Positions 34,864 through 43,093 of a stretch of DNA of 64,000 bases are shown piece by piece. This DNA is from Actinomyces israelii DSM 43320. Lineage in GTDB: Bacteria; Actinomycetota; Actinomycetes; Actinomycetales; Actinomycetaceae. Each line of letters opens with the position of its first letter. Position 1 is the stretch's first letter. The stretch spans positions 1 to 64,000 of the forward strand of contig NZ_JONS01000001.1 in the NCBI RefSeq assembly GCF_000711965.1, written 5' to 3'. The position numbers and the translations under genes are program-made. The notes under the pieces are model-generated. The model saw only the letters and a list, made by a program, of their open reading frames with translations, made no database searches and was not told the DNA's origin.

Positions 34864-35889
34864 TCAGCGCCCGCCCCCGACCGCTCCGGTGGATCCTCTG
34901 ACGACCATCCTGGTGGCGACCGAGCGGCGCTCGGGCTCCGCGCCGGAGGCGTCGTCCAGGCGCCGGGAGGCGAGCTCGACGGCGATGCGGGCGACCTCGG
35001 CGGGCCCTCTGTCGATGGAGGTCATGTTGAAGGCGCGCGAGGAGGCGATACGGGAGTTGTCGCACCCGGTCAGGGAGATGTCCCGGCCGGGCGTCCTGCC
35101 CGAGCGCAGGATCGCCACCATCGCCCCCTGGGCGCACTGGTCGTTGTAGCAGATCATGGCGGAGACGGACCCGTCGTGGGCCGATCCCCCCGGATCGAGC
35201 AGCCTGGAGGCGGCCCCGTAGCCGTCGTCGGCCCGTGCGCCCGCCGCGACGATCTCGTACTCCAGGGAGGCCCCGCCCACCGCCTCGCGGAAGGCGGACC
35301 GGCGCTCGGCCGCCGACCGCCCCTCGGGTCCGTCGAGGTAGATGACGCGCCGGTGCCCGAGAGCGGCCAGGTGCTCCGCGATCTCGCGCATCCCACGGCG
35401 GTTGTCGCTCGTGACGAGATCGGCCCCGGCGACCGGGGCCTCCTGGCCGATGAACACCAGGTGCATGCCGATGTCGGCTCCGGCGACGCCGTCGATCGAG
35501 CCGGGGTCCACGACGATGGCGGCGCGGCAGCGCAGCTGGTTCAGGGCGCGGACGGCCCGCCTCGCGGACAGGCTCTCCCCGATGCTCTGAACGATCACGC
35601 GCAGCTCGCGCTCGTCCGCCTCCGCAAGAATCTTGTTGTGGTAGGTGAAGTGCAGCTCCTGGTCGAGCCGGCAGATGAGCCCGATGTTCCTGGGCCGGGC
35701 GGCCCGCAGGAGCGACCCGGCGAGATCGGCCTGGTAGCCGAGCCGGGCGGCCTCGCGCTCAATCCGCTCGCGGGTCCGCCTGCCGATGCGGGGACTGCCG
35801 TTGAGCGCCCGCGACACGGTGCTCATCGACAGCCCCGTGACGCCGGCGATGTCCTTCAGCGTCGGGCGGCGCGCCGCCCCGTCGGCCAT
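34864..35889 (-). CDS. LacI-family transcriptional regulator
   Basis: The 341-residue protein has an N-terminal helix-turn-helix (TLKDIAGVTGLSMSTVSRAL, about 10-29) with the hinge region, then a periplasmic-binding-protein-like sensor domain (ALGHRRVIYLDGPE, AMICYNDQCAQGAMVAI). ATG at 35889 is preferred to the GTG just before it because AGGA is at 7 bases. It converges on the antiporter-phosphatase operon, whose promoter carries a LacI-type palindrome, and probably represses it until a sugar or sugar phosphate binds. Confidence 0.92.
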   Translation of the reverse strand: MADGAARRPTLKDIAGVTGLSMSTVSRALNGSPRIGRRTRERIEREAARLGYQADLAGSLLRAARPRNIGLICRLDQELHFTYHNKILAEADERELRVIVQSIGESLSARRAVRALNQLRCRAAIVVDPGSIDGVAGADIGMHLVFIGQEAPVAGADLVTSDNRRGMREIAEHLAALGHRRVIYLDGPEGRSAAERRSAFREAVGGASLEYEIVAAGARADDGYGAASRLLDPGGSAHDGSVSAMICYNDQCAQGAMVAILRSGRTPGRDISLTGCDNSRIASSRAFNMTSIDRGPAEVARIAVELASRRLDDASGAEPERRSVATRMVVRGSTGAVGGGR

Positions 35890-35919
35890 CACCGCGTCCT
35901 GCCCGTGCGACGGCGGGGC

Positions 35920-36180
35920 TCAGTCCTCGTCGTAGTCGTCGTACTCGTCGTCATCCTCGTCGTAGTCGTCCTCGTCTCCCTCGGAGTCGACGATGTCGAA
36001 GGGGAGCTCGATGCCGTAGGCGGTGAACAGCGCGTCGTCGTAGGTGAAGAAGACGTCCTGGAGGGCGTTTTCGGCGGCGACTACGGCCGGCGACTCCTCG
36101 TCGCCGGTGACGGCCGCATCCAGATGCGCCTCGAAAGCGGCGATGAGTCGGTTGAGCGCGGACCGCGGGTCGTTCGTCAT
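35920..36180 (-). CDS. Small acidic hypothetical protein
   Basis: The 86-residue product starts MTNDPRSALNRLIAAFEAHLDAA and ends in a run of Asp, Glu and Tyr (from about residue 66). The first 60 residues look helical and conserved-type; the tail is nearly pure DE/DY. No family is recognised and no motif gives a function. Similar small proteins with an acidic tail are common in actinobacteria. It lies between the LacI gene and an NDH-2-like gene, 4 bases from the latter's stop, and could be expressed with it. Confidence 0.75.
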   Translation of the reverse strand: MTNDPRSALNRLIAAFEAHLDAAVTGDEESPAVVAAENALQDVFFTYDDALFTAYGIELPFDIVDSEGDEDDYDEDDDEYDDYDED

Positions 36181-36184
36181 GAAC

Positions 36185-37324
36185 TCATGCTACCGGCTCG
36201 CCAACCGAACGCGCACCGATCGGCCCTTCCCAGCCCTTCACCCCGAGGGCCTTGGCGATGTAGCCGAGGAAGAGGTCCTCGCCCTTCATACGGGCGGTCT
36301 CCTCCGGGCCGACGACGACGCGCACGCCGTCGCGCAGCACCTGGGAGGCGCCGCCGTCGGGGCCCAGCGGCAGGACCACGTGCTCCGGCTTGGGGGTGTA
36401 GACGGCCTCGGCGGCCCCGCCGGCGATGAGCGAGCGGATGTTGGCGGCGACGACCCCCGCGTGGGCCCGGGCGGCGTCGGCGCGCTTGGTCTCGCGCACG
36501 TCGGTGATGTCGCCGATGGCCCACACGCCTGGGTGGTCTACGACGCGCAGGTGGCTGTCGACGCGGATGGTGCCGTCGTAGTGGCGGATCTCGTCGTAGT
36601 CCTCGCCGAGGAAGCCGGTGGCGGCCGCCGAGCCGTAGGCGCGGAACCACATGTCAGCCTCCAGGCGCCGACCGGCCCTGGTCGTCACGCGGAACGGGGA
36701 GAGCACCCCCGGATCGACCGGCGGCAGGGCGACGAGCCGGTCCCCGGCGATGATCTCGACGTCGCGCTGCTTGAGCTGGAGGCGGATCGCCTCGCGCAGC
36801 TCCGGCTTGTAGTCGCGGGAGTGCAGGATGTCGGGCCCGGCCTCGAGGAGGACGACCTCCATCGCGGGGAAGGCGGAGGTGATCTCCCCGGTCAGCTCGA
36901 TGCCGACCTCCCCGGCGCCGGCGACGAGGACCCGCCCGGCCTGCTCCAGGTTGGTGTGGGCGCGCTCGATGCGGGCCTTGGCGATGACCGAGGAGGACTC
37001 CAGGTGCTTGGCGGGGAAGGGGTAGGCGGTGCCGGTGGCCAGGACCAGGTGGTCGGCCTCGATGTCCCCCGCGCCCGCCACCGACACGGTGGTGCCCCTG
37101 ACCGCCAGGACGGTGCCGTGGGCGACCCGCCCGCGGGCCAGGAGACGGTCGTAGGGCAGGAAGATCCTCTCGGCCCACCTCCGGTCGACGGCGGCGCGCA
37201 GCGCGGCGGCGTGGTTGACGAAGGTGTCCTTCTGCTCGACGAGGGTGACCTCGGCGACGTCGTCGAGGGCCTTGGCGATGGCAATGCCGCCGTACCCGCC
37301 CCCGACAATGGTGACGCGCGTCAT
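36185..37324 (-). CDS. NAD(P)/FAD-dependent oxidoreductase (NDH-2/FSP1-like)
   Basis: The 379-residue flavoprotein has the FAD-binding Rossmann motif VTIVGGGYGGIAIAKAL at the start, a second nucleotide site RVLVAGAGEVGIELTGE (about 130-145), and the FAD-closing motif GVWAIGDITD (about 285). It lacks the CxxC of disulfide reductases. The pattern resembles type II NADH dehydrogenases and AIFM2/FSP1-like quinone reductases. The likely job is electron transfer from NAD(P)H to a quinone at the membrane, but there is no clear membrane anchor. The gene stands alone or with the small acidic protein gene downstream. Confidence 0.85.
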   Translation of the reverse strand: MTRVTIVGGGYGGIAIAKALDDVAEVTLVEQKDTFVNHAAALRAAVDRRWAERIFLPYDRLLARGRVAHGTVLAVRGTTVSVAGAGDIEADHLVLATGTAYPFPAKHLESSSVIAKARIERAHTNLEQAGRVLVAGAGEVGIELTGEITSAFPAMEVVLLEAGPDILHSRDYKPELREAIRLQLKQRDVEIIAGDRLVALPPVDPGVLSPFRVTTRAGRRLEADMWFRAYGSAAATGFLGEDYDEIRHYDGTIRVDSHLRVVDHPGVWAIGDITDVRETKRADAARAHAGVVAANIRSLIAGGAAEAVYTPKPEHVVLPLGPDGGASQVLRDGVRVVVGPEETARMKGEDLFLGYIAKALGVKGWEGPIGARSVGEPVA

Positions 37325-37347
37325 ATTCGTCCTTCCGGTTCGCAGTG

Positions 37348-39465
37348 TTAACAGGTGGGAGTGTCGGCCTGCTGGGCCGATGCGTCGAAACCGCCCGCGG
37401 GCTGGTCCCGGGCCAGGCCGCGGCGCTTCAGGAGCGGCTCGATGCGCGGGTCGCGACCGCGGTACGCCCGGTAGGACACCAGCGGGTCGCGCGAGTCCCC
37501 GCGGGAGAGGAACTCGCGGCGCAGCCGCTCCCCGGCCCGGCGGTTCAGTCCCAGGTCGCCGTCGAGCGCCCCCTCGCCGTCCGTGCGGAGCCACTCGGTG
37601 GTGTCGGCGTCCATGACCTCGCTCCAGATGTAGGAGTAGTAGCCCGCAGCGTAGCCGCCGGCGAAGATGTGGCTGAAGTAGGTGCTGCGGTAGCGCGGGG
37701 GGACGAGGGCGTCGTCAATGCCCTGCTCGGCCAGGGCGGCGTGCTCGAAGGCCGCGACCTGCTCGGCCTCGACGGGACCCTGCCCGGGGCCCAGCGTGTG
37801 CCAGGCCTGGTCGAGCAGGGCCGCTCCGAGGTACTCGGTGGTGGCGTAGCCCTCGCCGAAGGGCCCCTGGCCCCGCAGCTGCTCGACGAGCTCGGCGGGC
37901 AGCGCCTCGCCGGTGTCCGCATGACGAGCGTAGGAGGCCAGGACCTCGGGGTGGAGCGCCCACTTCTCGTTGACCTGGCTGGGGAACTCGACGACGTCGC
38001 GGGGCACGGAGGTGCCCGAGGCGCTGGGCCACCGGGTGTCGGACAGCAGGCCGTGCAGGGCGTGGCCGAACTCGTGGAAGCAGGTGATGACCTCCTCCCA
38101 GGTCAGCAGCGTCGGCCCGCGGTCGGGCTTGTCGATGTTGGCGCAGTTGATGACGACGGGCCGCCGGCCCGTCAGGCGGGACTGGTCGACCAGGCTGTCC
38201 ATCCAGGCGCCGCCCTGCTTGCCCTCCCGGGCGTAGTAGTCGCCCACGAACAGGCCCAGCAGCGGGGCGTCGGGGCCAGCGCCGTCGTGCACCTCCCACA
38301 CGCGCACGTCCGGGTCGTACATGCGGGCGGCGAGGTCGGGTCGCTCGCAGAAGGTGAGGCCGTACAGGCGGGCGGCGGCGTAGAAGACGCCCCGCTCGAC
38401 AACGCTCCACAGCTCCAGGTAGGGGGCGAGGGTGGCGTCGTCCACTCCGAAGCGCTCCTTGCGCTCGGCCTCCTCGTAGCGGGGCCAGTCGGCCGGCCCG
38501 AAGGTCTCGCCGGGGCGGGTCGCCGGGTCGGCGGCCATGCGGGCCGCGTAGGTCTCGGCGTCGCGGCGGGCGTTCGCCATGGCGACGGGAGTCAGCCGGT
38601 GCAGCATCCCGGTCACCGCCTCGGTGGTGCCGGCCGCGGACTCGGCGGCGACGATGGCGGCGTGGTGGGGGTAGCCGAGCAGGGCGGCACGCTCGGCGCG
38701 CAGGCGGGCGATCTCGACGACCAGGGCGCGGGTGTCGTACTCGCCGCCCAGCCCGCGGCCCATGGCCCTGGCCAGCAGCGCGACGCGCGCGGCGTGCGGC
38801 TCGGTGGTCGCCAGCTCGGGGGTGGCGGTGAAGCCGGCGACGCCCGCGGCGTGCATGGCGTTGGCCGCCAGGGTTGCGAAGCGGGTCGTCAGGGTCGTCA
38901 GCCGGGAGTTGATCTCGCGCAGCCGGTCGGCGTCGGCGCCGGCCAGGGCGACGCCGTCGCGCTCGAAGGCCTCGACGGTCAGGCGGATGAGGCGCGCGGT
39001 CTCCTGGTCGATGGGCGCGCCGTCGGCGTCGACCGGCTCGGCGCCGGCCCGGTGCGCGGCGCGGACGATGTCGTCGAGGGCCCTGAAGCGCCGGTACAGG
39101 CGGGGGTCGAGGTCGTAGGCGTCGTTGTGCGCCGACAGCTCGGGGGCGAGGGCCTCCTCCAGCGCATCGAGGTCGGGGCAGTGCGTGGCCGAGGTGAGCG
39201 TCACCAGCACGGTGCTGACTCGGTCGAGCAGCTCCCCGGAGCGCTCGAGGGGCTCGATGGTGTTGGCGATCGCGGGCTCGGCCTCGTCGGCTGCCACGGC
39301 CTCCCACTCGGCGCGCTGGGCGGCCATGCCCGCGCGCATGGCCGGCTCGATGTCCTCGTGACGCACGGCGGCGAAGTCCGGCAGGCCGAGGTCGAGCGCC
39401 CAGGGGCGGGCGAAGGTGCTGGTGGCGGGCAGCGCGTCCGTCGCGGTGCCAGGGGGCTCAGTCAT
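37348..39465 (-). CDS. dcp: M3-family metallopeptidase (peptidyl-dipeptidase Dcp type)
   Basis: The 705-residue enzyme shows the zinc motif HEFGHALHG (about residue 460) with preceding TWEEVITCF. It also has the M3 C-terminal substrate loop (YFSHIFAGGYAAGYYSYIWSEVMDADTTEW). Length is typical of Dcp and oligopeptidase A. It cleaves short peptides in the cytosol, releasing dipeptides from the C-terminus if it is a true Dcp. There is no signal peptide. The gene is monocistronic in appearance. Confidence 0.93.
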   Translation of the reverse strand: MTEPPGTATDALPATSTFARPWALDLGLPDFAAVRHEDIEPAMRAGMAAQRAEWEAVAADEAEPAIANTIEPLERSGELLDRVSTVLVTLTSATHCPDLDALEEALAPELSAHNDAYDLDPRLYRRFRALDDIVRAAHRAGAEPVDADGAPIDQETARLIRLTVEAFERDGVALAGADADRLREINSRLTTLTTRFATLAANAMHAAGVAGFTATPELATTEPHAARVALLARAMGRGLGGEYDTRALVVEIARLRAERAALLGYPHHAAIVAAESAAGTTEAVTGMLHRLTPVAMANARRDAETYAARMAADPATRPGETFGPADWPRYEEAERKERFGVDDATLAPYLELWSVVERGVFYAAARLYGLTFCERPDLAARMYDPDVRVWEVHDGAGPDAPLLGLFVGDYYAREGKQGGAWMDSLVDQSRLTGRRPVVINCANIDKPDRGPTLLTWEEVITCFHEFGHALHGLLSDTRWPSASGTSVPRDVVEFPSQVNEKWALHPEVLASYARHADTGEALPAELVEQLRGQGPFGEGYATTEYLGAALLDQAWHTLGPGQGPVEAEQVAAFEHAALAEQGIDDALVPPRYRSTYFSHIFAGGYAAGYYSYIWSEVMDADTTEWLRTDGEGALDGDLGLNRRAGERLRREFLSRGDSRDPLVSYRAYRGRDPRIEPLLKRRGLARDQPAGGFDASAQQADTPTC

Positions 39466-39537
39466 GAGCCCATCGTGCCATGAACCCGCGGGCCTCCCGC
39501 CCGCAGCGGGCCGCCGCCGACCGGATCAGCGGCTCTC

Positions 39538-40074
39538 TCACGTCCCGCGCTCGTCGGAGACGAGGGAGACGATGAGCGCGCGCGTCGCGGCGTCCATCGC
39601 CCCGGTGCAGTCCGTCCCGGAGGCAAGCTCGGTCCACCAGCCGTCGACGGCGAGCAGGCCGACGCGCTGAGCGGGGGTGAGGGTGAGGGGGTCGCCGATC
39701 CACTGGCGCTGGAACGAGCCCCAGGCGCGGTTCAGGCCGGCGGCCTCGGGGCGGCCCGAGATGAGGAAGGCGAGCTCGCCCGGCAGGAGGGCGCCCTCGA
39801 GGACGGAGACCGCCAGGGCGGTGACGCGCTCGGCGCGCGTGGCCGTCTCAAAGGGCTTGCCCAGGGCCTCCAGCGCCTCTGCCTTCCAGCGCGCCAGCAG
39901 GTCGGCGGCGATGCCCGCGATGAGGGCCTCGCGCGTGCGGAAGTGGTAGACGATCCCGCTCCGGGTGAGCCCGACCTGCTCGGCGAGGGCGTCGAAGGTG
40001 AGCCCGTCGACGCCCTTGCGCCCGATGATCGTCAGCGCGGCGGCGATGATGCGGGCGCGGTTGGACTGCCGCAC
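39538..40074 (-). CDS. TetR-family transcriptional repressor
   Basis: The 178-residue protein has the N-terminal TetR helix-turn-helix (AALTIIGRKGVDGLTFDALAEQVGLTRSGIVYHFRTREALI, residues about 11-51) and a variable ligand-binding region. The GTG start at 40074 is 5 bases after the stop of the MFS exporter gene, so both are in one operon. The inverted repeat ACTGTAC-N5-GTACAGT at the exporter's promoter is the obvious operator, implying repression of exporter and of itself until a drug binds. Confidence 0.9.
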   Translation of the reverse strand: MRQSNRARIIAAALTIIGRKGVDGLTFDALAEQVGLTRSGIVYHFRTREALIAGIAADLLARWKAEALEALGKPFETATRAERVTALAVSVLEGALLPGELAFLISGRPEAAGLNRAWGSFQRQWIGDPLTLTPAQRVGLLAVDGWWTELASGTDCTGAMDAATRALIVSLVSDERGT

Positions 40075-40079
40075 GGCGC

Positions 40080-41648
40080 TCAGCGCTCCGCCGCCCGCTC
40101 GGCCGCCTCCCCGGCGGGCACGTGCCGCCAGGCCATGACGGCCGCGAACAGGAGGATCGCCGCGGCGACGACCGCCGTTGCCTGCATGGCGTGAGTGAAG
40201 GCGTGCTGAGCCTGAAGGAAGAACTCCGCCTGGGCGGCGTCGGCGCGGTCAATGGCGCCGGCCAGGGTGGCCAGGGACTGGCGCGAGGCCCCGACGACGG
40301 ACTCGGGCAGGGCGGAGCCGGCGTCGCCGGCGAGCGGCTCCAGGAGCAGGCGGTAGCCGACGTCCTGGACAGTGCCGAGCACGGCGATGCCCAGGGCGGC
40401 CCCGAGCTCCAGGCCGGTCTCGGAGATGGCGGAGGCCGCCCCCGCGCGGTCCGCGGGCACCGATCCCAGCACGGCGCCGGTGGCCACGGAGGCGGCGACG
40501 CCGATGCCCGCGCCGATCAGTACCAGCGCCCCGGCCAGGGCGAGGTACCCGGAGACGGACTCGGCGGTGGCCAGGGCCAGGAGCCCCGCGGCAGTGACCG
40601 TCAGGCCGCCGGCACCGGCCCTCCCCTGGCCGAAGCCGGTCACGAGCCGCCCGACGACGGTGATGACGGCGATCGCGGCGATGGAGCCGGGCAGCTCCGC
40701 CAGGCCCGCCTGGAGGGCGGAGTACTCGCGCACGAGCTGGAGGTACTGGCTGAAGAAGTAGACCAGCCCGGACAGGGAGAAGATCGCTATGACGGAGATC
40801 AGGACCGCCCAGGTGAAGGCGGGGCGGGTGAAGAGCCCGACGTCGATGAGCGGGGTGGTCAGGAAGCGCTGGCGGCGCATGAAGACCCAGCCGAGGGCGA
40901 GCCCGACGACCAGGCTCACCAGCCCCGTAATGGTGAGCCCGTCGTGGGCGAAAGACTTGACGGCGTAGACGATCGGGACGATGGAGCCCACGGACAGGGC
41001 GGCCGACAGCAGATCGACGGGCCCGCCGTGCTCGTTGCGGGACTCGGGCAGCAGCCACGCCCCGGTGGCGACCACGAGCACCATGACGGGGACGTTGATG
41101 AGGAAGACGCTGCCCCACCAGAAGTGCTCCAGCAACGCCCCGCCCACCAGGGGCCCCAGGGCAGTGCCGCCGGCGGTGCCCGCGGACCATATGGCGATGG
41201 CCGTGGTGCGGTGACGGGCGTCGGGGAAGATATTGCGCACCAGGGAGAGGGTCGAGGGCATGATGGCCGCCCCGCCGATGCCCAGGAGCGCGCGGACGGC
41301 GATGAGGGCGGCGGCGCTGGGCGCGCAGGCCGCCAGGACGCTGGAGACGCCGAAGCCCGCGCTGCCGATGAGCAGGAGGCGGCGCCGCCCGATGCGGTCG
41401 GCGACATTGCCCATGGTCACCAGCAGCCCCGCCAGGGTGAAGGAGTAGACGTCGCCGATCCACAGCAGCTCGCTGGCGCTGGGCGCAAGATCGGCGCTCA
41501 GCGAGGGGACGGCCAGGGACAGGACCGTGGAGTCGATGGCGAGCAGGACGACCGCCAGGGTGAGAACCGCCAGGGCGGCCCAGTCCCGGGCACGGGGCGC
41601 GGACGCCGCATGCGGTGGACGCACGGTGGTGCCGAGGTCGCTCATCAT
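40080..41648 (-). CDS. DHA2-type MFS multidrug exporter (14 helices)
   Basis: The roughly 522-residue protein has about 14 hydrophobic segments, MFS motif A (GNVADRIGRRRLLLIG), motif C (GTAGGTALGPLVGG) and the DHA2 start VVLLAIDSTVLSLAVPSLSADL. It is predicted to be a proton-driven exporter of drugs or cations. The ATG pair at 41648/41645 (MMSDLGTTV) is chosen as start. The palindrome of the TetR-type regulator lies 12 bases upstream, covering the promoter region. The C-terminal tail is Ala/Glu/Arg-rich. Confidence 0.92.
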   Translation of the reverse strand: MMSDLGTTVRPPHAASAPRARDWAALAVLTLAVVLLAIDSTVLSLAVPSLSADLAPSASELLWIGDVYSFTLAGLLVTMGNVADRIGRRRLLLIGSAGFGVSSVLAACAPSAAALIAVRALLGIGGAAIMPSTLSLVRNIFPDARHRTTAIAIWSAGTAGGTALGPLVGGALLEHFWWGSVFLINVPVMVLVVATGAWLLPESRNEHGGPVDLLSAALSVGSIVPIVYAVKSFAHDGLTITGLVSLVVGLALGWVFMRRQRFLTTPLIDVGLFTRPAFTWAVLISVIAIFSLSGLVYFFSQYLQLVREYSALQAGLAELPGSIAAIAVITVVGRLVTGFGQGRAGAGGLTVTAAGLLALATAESVSGYLALAGALVLIGAGIGVAASVATGAVLGSVPADRAGAASAISETGLELGAALGIAVLGTVQDVGYRLLLEPLAGDAGSALPESVVGASRQSLATLAGAIDRADAAQAEFFLQAQHAFTHAMQATAVVAAAILLFAAVMAWRHVPAGEAAERAAER

Positions 41649-41660
41649 GCCCGCAATTTT

Positions 41661-41679
41661 ACTGTACGTCAAGTACAGT
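41661..41679. promoter_or_regulatory. TetR-type operator upstream of the MFS exporter
   Basis: ACTGTAC-GTCAA-GTACAGT is a perfect inverted repeat of 7-5-7. On the minus strand it contains TTGACG, a near-consensus -35 hexamer. A wider, slightly asymmetric pair of arms CCCGCA (41651-41656) and TGCGGG (41680-41685) surrounds it. It should be bound by the TetR-family protein encoded in the same operon. Confidence 0.75.
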
Positions 41680-41772
41680 TGCGGGTATAAGGCGCGTCAC
41701 GACCCCTCGTCAGCGCGGCGGCGATGATGCGGGCGCCCCCGGCCGACGGAACGGTCAGCGGAGGCGGGACTG

Positions 41773-42948
41773 TTAGCCGCCCCCGGGGCGCGGCCCGCGG
41801 CCGATCCCCAGCGCCCCGGCCACGTCCGGGGGGACGTAGCCGGGGCCCTTGAGGACCTTGCCGTCCTCGCGGTAGACGGGCCGCCCGTCCGGGCCCAGCT
41901 TGGACATGTTGGAGCGCTGCACCTCGGCCAGCACGGCGGCCAGGTCGATGCCCGTCTCCAGGGCCATGCCGTAGACGACGTAGACGAGGTCCGCCAAGGC
42001 GTCGGCGGCCTCGACGGTGCTGCGCCGACCGTCGTCGGCGGCCACGGCCCGGGCGTAGGCGGCCTCCGCCTCGGCGCGGGCGGCCGACCCGTAGACGGCC
42101 CCGGTCAGCTCGGCGAACTCCTCGGCGATCAGGCTCATGCGCATGTGGAGGCTCTCGCGCTCCAGGGACGGCCCGTCGGTGCGGATCGGCAGGCCGTAGA
42201 GGCGGTGGAAGCGGCGCACGAGGGCCTCGGGGTCGTCGCCCTCCCGCTCGCCGACGCCGTCGGCGGGCACGAGCGGGGTAACGGCACCATGGCTGTGGGA
42301 AGAGCCGGCCGCCCGCCCCTCGACGACGGGCCCGTCCCAGGGGGCGCGCGGCTCGCGCGGGTCGTCGGGCAGGAGAGTGGCGATCCAGCCGTCGTGGAGG
42401 GCGCCGTCGTTGGCCAGGAGGGAGCGCACCCGCCCCTCCCGGCGGAAGCCCAGCCCCCAGGCCACGCGCCAGGACGCCCAGTTGGGGACGCCGTCGTGGA
42501 TGTCGCAGCGCCACCGCAGGGCGCGGGCGCGCAGCGGCCCGTCCGCCTCGAAGGCCGCCCCGATGAGGGCGCGGGCGGCCCGGGAGACGGTGCCCCGCCC
42601 GCGGGCCGCAGGGTCCAGCCAGTAGCCGATCTCCCAGACGCCGCCCGCCCCGCCGGCCAGGCCCATCATGCCCACGAGGACGGGGGCGCCCTCCCCCCGG
42701 TCCTCGCGCACGGCCCAGCTGAGGTCCTTCCCGCTCTCCCAGCCGGAGGCGACCGTCCCGGTCACGAAGCTCTCGGCGTCGGCGCGGGTGTAGCCGCGCG
42801 GGACGGTGGTCCACTCCTGGATGTCGGCGTCCCGGCAGATCTCGGCGATCCTGTCGATGTCGGCCCCGGTGGGCGCGGACAGCAGGAGCGCGGGCAGGCG
42901 GGCGCCGCCTCGCTCGACGGCGGGGACGCGGATCTCGAAGGGCCTCAC
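41773..42948 (-). CDS. Fusion: GNAT acetyltransferase + MazG-like NTP pyrophosphohydrolase
   Basis: One 391-residue frame holds two domains. Residues about 1-195 are a RimJ/RimL-like GNAT domain (QEWTTVPRGYTRADAESFV, IGYWLDPAARGRGTVSRAARALI with the acetyl-CoA loop). After a roughly 40-residue linker, residues about 238-375 are an all-alpha NTP pyrophosphohydrolase of the PRA-PH/MazG-like group. The metal residues are EEFAE (276-280) and DALAD (316-320), with the family ending EVQRSNMSKLGPDGRPVYR and GKVLKGPGY. The second half probably hydrolyses non-canonical nucleotides. No joint substrate is obvious. GTG at 42948 is the start. Both domains keep their key residues. Confidence 0.85.
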   Translation of the reverse strand: MRPFEIRVPAVERGGARLPALLLSAPTGADIDRIAEICRDADIQEWTTVPRGYTRADAESFVTGTVASGWESGKDLSWAVREDRGEGAPVLVGMMGLAGGAGGVWEIGYWLDPAARGRGTVSRAARALIGAAFEADGPLRARALRWRCDIHDGVPNWASWRVAWGLGFRREGRVRSLLANDGALHDGWIATLLPDDPREPRAPWDGPVVEGRAAGSSHSHGAVTPLVPADGVGEREGDDPEALVRRFHRLYGLPIRTDGPSLERESLHMRMSLIAEEFAELTGAVYGSAARAEAEAAYARAVAADDGRRSTVEAADALADLVYVVYGMALETGIDLAAVLAEVQRSNMSKLGPDGRPVYREDGKVLKGPGYVPPDVAGALGIGRGPRPGGG

Positions 42949-43093
42949 GCCGGGCGATCATAGCCGCCCCGTCCGGACGCCGGCCGGGCGCGGCGCAGCG
43001 AACCGCTGTGCAACCGGCCTGCCGCGCCTCCTACTATGGCGGGGCGCCGACTGATCCGCTCGCCTGACAGACCTGACAGAGAGGACCCGATTC

